Below are positions 26,407 to 35,119 of a DNA stretch of 64,000 nt, piece by piece. The DNA is taken from contig JBBSQX010000011.1 of the NCBI GenBank assembly GCA_038243605.1, forward strand, positions 1-64,000. The letters are read 5' to 3'. The position numbers were made by a program, and so were the translations under genes. The notes beneath the pieces are model-generated. The model was not told the origin of the DNA, made no database searches, and was given only the letters and a program-made list of their open reading frames with translations. Position 1 is the stretch's first letter, and every line of letters begins with the position of its first letter. The stretch is from Terrimesophilobacter sp038243605. Lineage in GTDB: Bacteria > Actinomycetota > Actinomycetes > Actinomycetales > Microbacteriaceae.

Positions 26407-29400
26407 TTATGGACCGACGGGCGGCACAACAGGCGGGATGACCGGAGGGTCTACCGGCGGGTCGACGGGCGGATCGACTGGCGGATCTGGATCTGGCGGT
26501 ATGACTGGGTCGGGTTCGTAGGAGCCAACGAATGTTGCCGCGGCCAGCATGCTGTACCCACCCGAGAATGACACCGTGTACGTGACAGTCTTCGCTGCGG
26601 CATCCAGCACCGGTACGACAGTCGCATAGGGGCTAGCGAAGTTACTCACGGTCACCATCGACGGGTCGTTTGCTTGAGCCTCGGTTAACGTGCCGGTGGG
26701 GAAAGTCACTGTCACGGTCGTGGGTGCAGACCCAGACTCCGGGGTGATGAGCGCAGGGTTGTTTGAGCAGACCTTTTGCCCCCAAAACTTGGTTCTGCAA
26801 TATTGCACAAAGATCCCGGCATCATAATTTGTCGAGTCGTTGATATTGAACGTGGTGGTAACGACACCACCAATGTTGTATTCGAGGTACCACTTATTCT
26901 TTGGGGTCGGGGCCGGTGCCTTCTCAAGCTTGTACTTCTGCACGCTACTTCCCGGTGAATCCGGTGATGACGACACCCTGTAGGTGAGATCACCGCCCGG
27001 CTGGTTCGGGCTCGGGAAGCTACTTGCCACAGCTATCGCGGATTCCGCCCAGCCATACCCGTTCGTTGCGCAGGCTTTGATCGAATAGTCATGCTCCGTG
27101 TCCACGGTGACGGTGGAGGAAGGGCTAGAGAACTGAGCACCGGAAGCAGAAATCACGTCTCCCTCAGCCGAGCAAGTTGGTTCTGCACCATCTTCATTCC
27201 ACGCGACAAAAATCTCAGACTTCTTCGAACCGCTATTGGCGCTAAAACCTGCGCCGGTCAGGGTCACCGTCGTCGGAGTACCAGTAGCCGTTCCCGCGCT
27301 TGTGTACTTCGGGGACCCCACTGCCGTCACAGTAAACGTGGCTTGATCTCCCACGCCGTTGCTGCCGGTGCCGCCGATCGGCGGCTGGAACTCACTAATG
27401 GGGATCACGATGAGCGTGTTGGACCCCGGAGCCAAGGTGAGGTTCGCGACCGTCACCGGCCCAGTGCGGTCAAAATCTTGACTCACATTCGTGACACGAA
27501 AACTCTTGGAATCCGCGCCGGCAGTAATGGATAAGTCCACGCCACCGGATCCGTCCGTCGTGCGGCTGTCAAACACCGAGGTCGCAGTCAACGCCGACAC
27601 CGTTGGCTTCGCGTACGCCCAAGTCTGGTGCTGCGATGTGTCGAGTGATTCGCCCACACTGTTCACCGCGCGCGCCGAATACGTGTGCGGGGCCCCGTTG
27701 ACGAGGCCGGGAGCAGTGCAGGAGTACGACGCGGGGCCGCTGGATGAACACGTGGCACCGGATGCCGGGCTGCTGCCCTCATACAAGACGACACCAGTGA
27801 CCGACGGATGCGCCTGAGCGGCCTCCCCCAACGGCACATTTACCGTGACGGACGTGCCGGTGTACCCGGTGGTCATCACGCTCGCCGGAACCTGCGGATA
27901 GCCGAGCACGTCAATCGTCAACTGCCCCGGCCCAGTGCGGCCCTGCGCATCCGCAACCGTCAAGGGAACAACGCACGCGCCGCCCACCGGGCGCGGCCCT
28001 GCTGGCCAGGTAGCGCTGACCTGCTTCTCGCCAGACAGAACGACGGTCGCCACCGGGCAGGTCACCGATGTGCCGGTGCCCACGCCCACAATCTTGAGAC
28101 CGCCACCAAGCTTTCCGGCGAAGGGATCATATTCCCCGCCAACGCCGATGACCGTGATCGAACAGCTTGCGCTGGTGCTCACCGTGCACTGCTGGCTGAG
28201 GGTGGCACCTCGCGGGGCATCCGGTGGGGCAATACCCACCACCAACGACACGCCACCAACAAGCCCACCAAAGTTCGAGACCGCGACCTGAACGTTTTCT
28301 CTCGTGCCGGGGGCCGCATCCGCCCTCGCCGTAATCGTGATGGACCTGCCCTTTTGTTCCATCACAAACGCTGTTCCGCTCGACGACGCCGCGTAGTTGA
28401 GGAGCTTCTTGTCGCCGACACGACCGCCCTCCCAGGTGGTGAGGGCGTCGTAAAGGTCAATTGTGGCAGTTTCGCCTGGTGCAAGTGTGCGCGCAATCGT
28501 CGCGAGGATCGCCTGAGGGTCCCTCGGCAGAATCCATATTGGCACGGCGACCGTTGACCACTGCTTCTGGCCCTTGAGGCGCACCGAGAACGCGCACAAG
28601 TCATTCCACGGCGCCTCACGCCCACTGGCATACCGCACGAGCGTTCCCGAAACGGGTTGACACGAAGCGTTGCCTCTCTGCACCACAAACGCACCGTTTG
28701 GATTAATTTCTATGTCATCTGACGGATCAATGTCGAGCAACTTGCGCACATCAAAATCGACAGTTTTCTCTTCGGCGACCTCAATGTGCTTCTCCGTTGG
28801 CTTCACCTGCACGCGAAGATCATCGAATGCCGGGATGCGCAAGAACCCGTGTGCAGTGACATCGGCACCCGCCGCATCTTTACCGGTCAGCTCAAACGGA
28901 ACAAGATCGCCGCGGGACGGAAAATCGCCAGAAATTTGTGAGCCGCTCACCTTGTATCGGTCCGCCGCGGAGCCCCAGACCGAGAGCTTCAAGCCCGAGA
29001 TGACACCGGATGCCCAACGGACCTTGCCCGACACAACATCGATGCCGCTCGCCAGCTGCACGCGGTCCTTCGCCGTCAGTACCGTGTCTTTCACCACAGG
29101 CATGTCTGGCGCTACGCTCTCGGCAACGCCCACAACGATGAGACCCTCCGCTGTGCTCGTCGAGATCGACGACTGCACGGTATAAATGAACGACTGGGTG
29201 CCGAGAGTGTCACCCGCGCGCAAAACAATTTCACCAGTCTTGAGAGAAGTTTCCGGATCGATGAGCGCGTCAAGACGTGCATACTCCGGATTCGATGCAT
29301 CACCCGGTGCGTTCGGGCGAAGACCCACGATCTTCAGCGTGCCCTGCGCGGGGTCGCGGTCGTTCAAGATCGGCTGAACCCTCACCGGCGTCGGCGACCC

Positions 29401-32400
29401 CTTCAAAACCTGAACGTAGTCGCTATAGGTGACAGGGGTGAGGTCAAGCAGTGTGGACGAGATCACACCAACATTCACCGTGCCCGAACCTGTGGCGCCG
29501 CTCGAGTCACGCACCGTGTACTCGAAAGAAACCTGCCCGCCAGGAACGCCTCCTGAGGGAGCGGAATAGATTATGGCGCTGCCATCCGGAGAAATCGAGG
29601 GCACGCCCTTGCCCGACTTCGGAAGCTGCACATCCGTCAACGTCACCTGGTCGCCATCAGGATCTATGCCGAAGCTCTCTACCGGAATCAGCACAGTTTG
29701 GCCCGCGTTGGCGCGCGCGTTCAACACCGGTGGCTCAGGCGCACGGTTGGAGCCGACAGCGATCACCGTCACGGTAATGGCGGCAGTGTCGACGCGGTCG
29801 GGCCTGCCCTCCATATACACCGAATAGCTCACCGAGTACACGCCAGGAACCGTGGGAGCCAAGTAGCGAATAGATGACTCACTAGCGAACGCAAGTTCAC
29901 CCGCAGCATCAGAACCCTGCACGTCGGGGTGAACTACCAACCGCTCACCGCGGGGGCTCAAATCGTTGCGCAGTACCGGAATGTCGACCTGGGTGCCCGC
30001 CCGCACGGTCGCCGAATCCGGAACCGCGATCGGCCCAACGCCAAAAGCCGACGGAACGAGGAACACCGACACCTCGCCCGTCACGACAGCACCGCCGCCA
30101 TCGCTGACCGTAATGGTGGCAGTACCGATAAAGCCGGGCTGCCCGTCGGGGGTGGAACCACTCACACGCAGTCTCGACTGTGCGACCACATTCACGTTCA
30201 GAGCCGGCGTCGAACTTGTCGCACCGGCAACGAGGAGAACGCGCCCCGTCGTATTTTGCACGGCACCAAGAACATCGACCGTTGTATCTTCATTAGCGCG
30301 AACAAAGGCGGTGAGCGGAGCCATCGTCAACGGGCTTCCGGAGGGGACCACCGTGAGACGGATGATGGAGGACTGCTCGCTGAGCGTCACCGCATCTTGC
30401 ACCGAATAGCTGACCGTGTACTCGCCAGGATCCGTGGCACTCACATCTACCGTGCCTGCCGCGGCATTCGGAACCACAATGAGCCCGCCGCCCGTCGTGG
30501 ACGCCTGCACGGCATCCAACACGCGGTACGCACCAGACCCGCCGGTCACGTGATCGGCGATCGTCACCGTCACCTTCTGGCCAGAGCTCGACGTCACAGC
30601 AACCGGCGCAGCCTTGATTCCGGAGGTAGCGCCCACCGTGATCTCGAGTTCCTTCTCGGTCACCGCGCCAAGCGAATCAGAAACCACTACAGACAGCTTG
30701 ATGATCGATGCACCCGCGTTGGGGTCACTGTGACGGAGAGCAACACTGCCATCTGACATAGGAACAACCGCAACCGGTGCGTTCGGGTCAACCTTGCGAA
30801 CATCAACGAGAACGATCGGGTCGCCCTCTGGGTCAAGCCAGCCATCCATCACCGGAACAATCGCCGTACCACCTGCCGCGATTTTTGGCGTCGGCCACAC
30901 CTGAACGCAGCCATCAACAGGGCACCATTCCGGTGCGGAGTTCGTGCCATCTGGGATGATCGTGAGCGTCACAGTGGCCGGGGCCGACTGCGCTTTTCCA
31001 TCCGTTACGGTGTACGGGAACGTTGCCGAACCTGAGGCGGCTTTGACCTGCACGACCGCGGTTTGATCATTGCCGACAAGCCCGAGCTGCCCGAACGCTG
31101 GGTTACTCAGGCCCGCCGAGATCGAGTCGGGAACGACCGACAACACATCTTTCTTATTCGGGTCGTGGTCATTCAGCAGCACCGGAAGAGAAACCAGTCG
31201 GCCAGCACGCACGCCGAACGTATCGGCGACAGCGACTGGCGGTTCCTGCTGGGGAAGGTCATCGACCTTTACTGTTCCCGCCTCGTGATCATCGTCACCA
31301 AGGTCCCATTGATCGATCGGGATGGCCCTACCGTCTGGCACAGTCCAGAGCAGCCCAGTGGACTTTTCTGCCAGAACAGCGCGTGAACCGTTGTTGAAAA
31401 AGTGGGGAACAATCACCTGCACTTCATCGAGCTGCTTGCCTTCCACGTCGATCGTGACAGTTTTTTTCGTCTCTGACGACCACAGTGACCCGCCAGAAGT
31501 GTTCAGCCATGCGGCGTACACAACTCCGTCAACCTCTGCCGGCGCTGCCGGCACACCATCACCGGTGGCAAGAGGCGTCACGGCCCCAGAGTCGAGGGCG
31601 ATCGAGATGAGAGTCTTCTGGTCGGCGAGATGAATTGTGCGACCGTCACGCGACCACGGCTGCAGCTTCGCCCCGCCACCGAGACCGGTATCTATTGCGT
31701 CTTTCTTACCCGGAAGCCACACCGCACCATCGCCGGGGGAGCTGAGAACCCATGCGTCGCCTGCAACCGCCAGCTCTAGGCGAGCATCAGCCTTCGGAGC
31801 ATTCTGCACAGCGGAAGGGTCGCCAACGAATCGGCTTCTCTCGGCGTCAAACGTTCGCACAGTCTTCTCTTGGGAGGAGTACAACAGCACTCGACCCTCA
31901 GGAGAAAGCGCTACCGCGGTCGCCGAATAGACGGGGCGATCCTCGCCGTCTTCTACCTCAACACTGGCGAAAGGGTCCACCGGAAAAGCGGTGGGCGGTT
32001 CACCGTTCTGGGTCGTCAACGTACTCACAAATACCGAACCGGTATCTGTCAGATACACAAGGTAGTTACCGGAAGACAGAACTTCGCGCGTTCCGACGGG
32101 AGTGTTCTGGGCCCCGGTAAGGTCAGCAGCGTCGTCTTTCTTTTTGTCGTCTTTCGATGCGTCGCCTTGTGCCGGATCGGAGGCGGGCACCACCGGCGAC
32201 CCTGCGGCCGTCAGGTTGGTGGGGTTAGCCGCATTCACCGGCCACACCTGCCGGTACCCGCTGCTGAACACCACAGCATCCGGACCAGACTGCGCGACAC
32301 CCACTGGATCGGTCACAGCGCGCACCGTGTCGATCTCGGCAAGGTCGGTATTGACCCTCGCGTATTGGCCAGCATCTCTCGTGACCCACACGGAAGTTTC

Positions 32401-32544
32401 GAGCGCAGGAATCTCTTTTGCGTCGTAGCCTTCCGCAAACACTGCCAGGGTGGCGATGAGCGCGATAACAGCGGCGGCGGCAACGGCTGGGATTACTCGC
32501 CGACTGAGTTTCGGCCGCGTTTTTTTCGCACTCTTCACGGCCAC
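26407..32544 (-). CDS. Giant Ig/cadherin-like and fibronectin-like surface protein
   Basis: 2045 residues. A basic N-terminus and one signal-anchor helix (VIPAVAAAAVIALIATLAVF) are followed by a region of about 400 residues with propeller-like short repeats (AVVFSSGYRQVW, LLYSSQEKTVRTF, LWTVPDGRAIPI). Next come at least four bacterial Ig/cadherin-type modules with the signature VLLNDHDP, VLRNDLSPRG, DPDGDQVTL or LNDRDPAQG. FN3-like domains follow from about residue 1490, then a Pro-rich tail of DPPV units. There is no LPXTG anchor, so it is held by the N-terminal helix. It overlaps the kinase gene by one base and precedes MoxR, matching fn3 of the PFNA cluster. Confidence 0.88.
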   Translation of the reverse strand: MAVKSAKKTRPKLSRRVIPAVAAAAVIALIATLAVFAEGYDAKEIPALETSVWVTRDAGQYARVNTDLAEIDTVRAVTDPVGVAQSGPDAVVFSSGYRQVWPVNAANPTNLTAAGSPVVPASDPAQGDASKDDKKKDDAADLTGAQNTPVGTREVLSSGNYLVYLTDTGSVFVSTLTTQNGEPPTAFPVDPFASVEVEDGEDRPVYSATAVALSPEGRVLLYSSQEKTVRTFDAERSRFVGDPSAVQNAPKADARLELAVAGDAWVLSSPGDGAVWLPGKKDAIDTGLGGGAKLQPWSRDGRTIHLADQKTLISIALDSGAVTPLATGDGVPAAPAEVDGVVYAAWLNTSGGSLWSSETKKTVTIDVEGKQLDEVQVIVPHFFNNGSRAVLAEKSTGLLWTVPDGRAIPIDQWDLGDDDHEAGTVKVDDLPQQEPPVAVADTFGVRAGRLVSLPVLLNDHDPNKKDVLSVVPDSISAGLSNPAFGQLGLVGNDQTAVVQVKAASGSATFPYTVTDGKAQSAPATVTLTIIPDGTNSAPEWCPVDGCVQVWPTPKIAAGGTAIVPVMDGWLDPEGDPIVLVDVRKVDPNAPVAVVPMSDGSVALRHSDPNAGASIIKLSVVVSDSLGAVTEKELEITVGATSGIKAAPVAVTSSSGQKVTVTIADHVTGGSGAYRVLDAVQASTTGGGLIVVPNAAAGTVDVSATDPGEYTVSYSVQDAVTLSEQSSIIRLTVVPSGSPLTMAPLTAFVRANEDTTVDVLGAVQNTTGRVLLVAGATSSTPALNVNVVAQSRLRVSGSTPDGQPGFIGTATITVSDGGGAVVTGEVSVFLVPSAFGVGPIAVPDSATVRAGTQVDIPVLRNDLSPRGERLVVHPDVQGSDAAGELAFASESSIRYLAPTVPGVYSVSYSVYMEGRPDRVDTAAITVTVIAVGSNRAPEPPVLNARANAGQTVLIPVESFGIDPDGDQVTLTDVQLPKSGKGVPSISPDGSAIIYSAPSGGVPGGQVSFEYTVRDSSGATGSGTVNVGVISSTLLDLTPVTYSDYVQVLKGSPTPVRVQPILNDRDPAQGTLKIVGLRPNAPGDASNPEYARLDALIDPETSLKTGEIVLRAGDTLGTQSFIYTVQSSISTSTAEGLIVVGVAESVAPDMPVVKDTVLTAKDRVQLASGIDVVSGKVRWASGVISGLKLSVWGSAADRYKVSGSQISGDFPSRGDLVPFELTGKDAAGADVTAHGFLRIPAFDDLRVQVKPTEKHIEVAEEKTVDFDVRKLLDIDPSDDIEINPNGAFVVQRGNASCQPVSGTLVRYASGREAPWNDLCAFSVRLKGQKQWSTVAVPIWILPRDPQAILATIARTLAPGETATIDLYDALTTWEGGRVGDKKLLNYAASSSGTAFVMEQKGRSITITARADAAPGTRENVQVAVSNFGGLVGGVSLVVGIAPPDAPRGATLSQQCTVSTSASCSITVIGVGGEYDPFAGKLGGGLKIVGVGTGTSVTCPVATVVLSGEKQVSATWPAGPRPVGGACVVPLTVADAQGRTGPGQLTIDVLGYPQVPASVMTTGYTGTSVTVNVPLGEAAQAHPSVTGVVLYEGSSPASGATCSSSGPASYSCTAPGLVNGAPHTYSARAVNSVGESLDTSQHQTWAYAKPTVSALTATSVFDSRTTDGSGGVDLSITAGADSKSFRVTNVSQDFDRTGPVTVANLTLAPGSNTLIVIPISEFQPPIGGTGSNGVGDQATFTVTAVGSPKYTSAGTATGTPTTVTLTGAGFSANSGSKKSEIFVAWNEDGAEPTCSAEGDVISASGAQFSSPSSTVTVDTEHDYSIKACATNGYGWAESAIAVASSFPSPNQPGGDLTYRVSSSPDSPGSSVQKYKLEKAPAPTPKNKWYLEYNIGGVVTTTFNINDSTNYDAGIFVQYCRTKFWGQKVCSNNPALITPESGSAPTTVTVTFPTGTLTEAQANDPSMVTVSNFASPYATVVPVLDAAAKTVTYTVSFSGGYSMLAAATFVGSYEPDPVIPPDPDPPVDPPVDPPVDPPVIPPVVPPVGP

Positions 32545-33674
32545 TAGATGAGCCCAACCAGTTTCGCCACGACAGCCACAATAGCGACCACAACGAGTGC
32601 GACGCCTGCCCCAATTAGGGCTGGTTTCATTCCGCCGCCCGAGCGCGCCACCTCGTGCGGCTCGACGGTGCGGCCTTTCACCACGCTCGCGCGTGCTGCC
32701 CGACGCGAATTCTTGTTCACCACGGAGATCACCGGGCCCCGTGGAGTCGAATCAGTGAGACTGAGTGGCGCCGCAGCAGCCCACTCGGCTTGGGCGACCT
32801 CCAGCGGTGTCGGTGAAATTCCAGACTGATACTGGGCCAGCCGCAGTTCCTCGGCAAACGCAAACATCGACTCGAACCGCTTAGTCGGATCTTTCGACAT
32901 ACTCCTGGCAAAAATCGCCTCTACGCCTTGCGGAACATCTGGGCGCCCAATCGGCGTGTAAGCAGCCTTAGCCACGCGCGCAATGACGTGTGCCGACGAG
33001 TTCTTGCTGCGGTCGACATGCTCAAACGGGCTGTGCCCCGCCAGAAGCGAGTAGAGCGTTGCGCCCAGGCTCCACACCTCAGTGGCAATCGTGCCAGTAG
33101 TGGCCTCAGAAAGAACCTCCGGAGAACTCCACGGAATCGACATCGCAAAAACTTCATTATCTTCATCGGCGTTGATTGCCGCGGCGATACCAAAGTCAGC
33201 CAAAACCGGAGACCCCATCGAGGTGATGAGAACGTTCGACGGCTTGATGTCCCGATGAAGGAGCCTCGAGCGGTGCGCGGTCTCCAACGCCGCCGCGATA
33301 CGCACTCCGGCGTCAAGAACGTCGGCAAGAGAAAGACCCGCGCGCTTCATGCGCGCACTCATCGTGTCTGGGCAATACTCCATGGCCAGATAGGGACGAC
33401 CGTCTGCTGAAATGGATGCTTGGTAGATACTCACGATGGAGGGATGCGCGCTCAGGCGGGCCATGATGTCGGCCTCCGCATTGAAGGTGCGCAAAACCTC
33501 CGGGTTAATGGCATCGCTCAGAAGTACCTTCACCGCGACAACGCGGCGCGGCATGTCTTGCTCATAGAGAAATACGTCAGCAAAGCCGCCCGAGCCCAGC
33601 GGACGCACGTACGTGTAACCCGGCAGCACGGGAGGCGCAGACGGCGCGCGTTTAGCCAAGTTTTGCCCCCTCAA
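32544..33674 (-). CDS. PknB-type Ser/Thr protein kinase, C-terminally membrane anchored
   Basis: 376 residues. Complete Hanks-type kinase domain: Gly loop GSGGFADVFL, Lys49 in VVAVKVLL, catalytic Asp142 in LLHRDIKPSNVLI, DFGIA, and a substrate-binding loop ending IPWSSPEVLSEA. A linker of about 70 residues follows, then a transmembrane helix at the extreme C-terminus (ALIGAGVALVVVAIVAVVAK). There is no PASTA or other extracellular sensor. Corresponds in position to pkb2 of the bifidobacterial PFNA cluster. Likely acts on FHA proteins and the TVVVDR repeat protein. Confidence 0.94.
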   Translation of the reverse strand: MRGQNLAKRAPSAPPVLPGYTYVRPLGSGGFADVFLYEQDMPRRVVAVKVLLSDAINPEVLRTFNAEADIMARLSAHPSIVSIYQASISADGRPYLAMEYCPDTMSARMKRAGLSLADVLDAGVRIAAALETAHRSRLLHRDIKPSNVLITSMGSPVLADFGIAAAINADEDNEVFAMSIPWSSPEVLSEATTGTIATEVWSLGATLYSLLAGHSPFEHVDRSKNSSAHVIARVAKAAYTPIGRPDVPQGVEAIFARSMSKDPTKRFESMFAFAEELRLAQYQSGISPTPLEVAQAEWAAAAPLSLTDSTPRGPVISVVNKNSRRAARASVVKGRTVEPHEVARSGGGMKPALIGAGVALVVVAIVAVVAKLVGLI

Positions 33675-33743
33675 AATTCTCGGATGTGCGGAAGTTAGTA
33701 ACGCACGTCACTCACTTAGTGAGCCACGATCAACATGAACTGC

Positions 33744-35060
33744 TCACCGATGATATACCGAGTCGTCTAGTCCCACGATCTTTACGAGAGCGCCTTCCCC
33801 CAAATCGAGAACATCGCCCCGCTCAAGAATGGTTTCCCGCCCATGGTCAAGAAGCCATGATGGTCGACCGGGGGTCATGATGACGGTGCCATTCGTTGAA
33901 TTCAGGTCGCGGGCCTTCAAGCGCCCACCGATCTCCGCGATCTCGAGATGGATGGCGCTGATCTCCCTCATCGGCGACTCCAATGCGATACTCACGATGG
34001 ACGAGGTGTCGAGCTCAGTGCTCCACGGTCGGCGACCCAGCACGAGAGGAATATTGGCGGCAAAGGGGTTGCCATCCAAAAGCTGCACACCCAGACGGCC
34101 ACCAGCGACCTCCGCGGAGAGGTCAATGCGCGTGGCACCTCGCTCGGCGCGTGATTCTGGCGGGATCTCCTCTGGCGTCACTCGGGCTGGCGTGGCGCGA
34201 ACAACGCGGGGCACTACCTCTCGCGGCGCCTGCTCGTGAGGGCGCTTCTCGCTGGGTTCTTCTTTGGTGGGTGCTTCCCCCGCAGACTCGGTCTCAGCGG
34301 GCACGGCCTCACTTGGCGCTACCTCGACAGGCGCCTTCGCGACCGGAGTCTTTTCGACGGGCATCTTTTCGACGGGCGCCTTCGCGTCAGGCATCTTTTC
34401 GACGGGCGCCTTCGCGTCAGGCGCCTTCCCTGCGGGAACGGTCTCGACCGGAGGCTTCGCGCTCGGCGTCTTTTTTCGCGACTTTTTCCCGCGGGGTGCG
34501 GCCGAGGACTTCTGAGAAACGACGCGTGGATCGCGGGGAAGTTCCATCTGCACAGTTTTTGGTGACGGTTCGTCGATAAAAGCAAGGGCAGGAGCTGGTT
34601 CCGTCGACGGGTTCAACGCCACCACTGCCGCACGAACAACACCGCGGCGAAGCGGTAGCCTCTCGTCATCCAGGGCGTCTGGTGCACCGGTGAGTGACAG
34701 AGACAGCGCGGTGACTCCCCTCACCTCGCCCATCACCCAGGTGGCGCCTGTCGGCCCAGACAGTCGCGTACCGGTCGCGCCGTCGACATCTGCCACAACG
34801 TCGCCCTGCACGGCAACCGTCATGCGTCGTTTGGCGGCATCAAGCACCTCAACGATCGCAAAGTCTGTGAGGGAGTAGTGGGCGATCATTGCCGACAGCG
34901 CGCTATTCAGATGCACAGCCTCAGAATCGAGCGCGGCATAAAGCTCACTGGCTTGGACGGCCGTCGCGGAATGCCCAAGCAAGCAAAGAAAGCGATCCGT
35001 GACAATGGCGAAGCCGCCCTGGTCATCGGCGGACTGAGACAGGTATGCGAACACTTGCAA
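33744..35060 (-). CDS. FHA-domain protein with Lys/Pro/Ala-rich repeat linker
   Basis: 438 residues. An N-terminal ~145-residue domain of unknown type (DFAIVEVLDAAKRRMTVAVQ) is followed by a low-complexity linker (about 190-290) of KAPVEKMP- and DAKAPVE-type repeats, then a C-terminal FHA domain (VLGRRPW, EISAIHLEI, DLNSTNG). TTG at 35060 is the longest start, with GTG two codons later as an alternative; neither has a strong ribosome site. It lies between EccC and the kinase, so it is a plausible phosphothreonine adaptor joining kinase and secretion machine. Confidence 0.82.
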   Translation of the reverse strand: MQVFAYLSQSADDQGGFAIVTDRFLCLLGHSATAVQASELYAALDSEAVHLNSALSAMIAHYSLTDFAIVEVLDAAKRRMTVAVQGDVVADVDGATGTRLSGPTGATWVMGEVRGVTALSLSLTGAPDALDDERLPLRRGVVRAAVVALNPSTEPAPALAFIDEPSPKTVQMELPRDPRVVSQKSSAAPRGKKSRKKTPSAKPPVETVPAGKAPDAKAPVEKMPDAKAPVEKMPVEKTPVAKAPVEVAPSEAVPAETESAGEAPTKEEPSEKRPHEQAPREVVPRVVRATPARVTPEEIPPESRAERGATRIDLSAEVAGGRLGVQLLDGNPFAANIPLVLGRRPWSTELDTSSIVSIALESPMREISAIHLEIAEIGGRLKARDLNSTNGTVIMTPGRPSWLLDHGRETILERGDVLDLGEGALVKIVGLDDSVYHR

Positions 35061-35119
35061 AGAGTACCGGATGCGGAGCCCACTTCGGGCTCCATCCGAA
35101 AACTCGATCGTGCGGCCTG

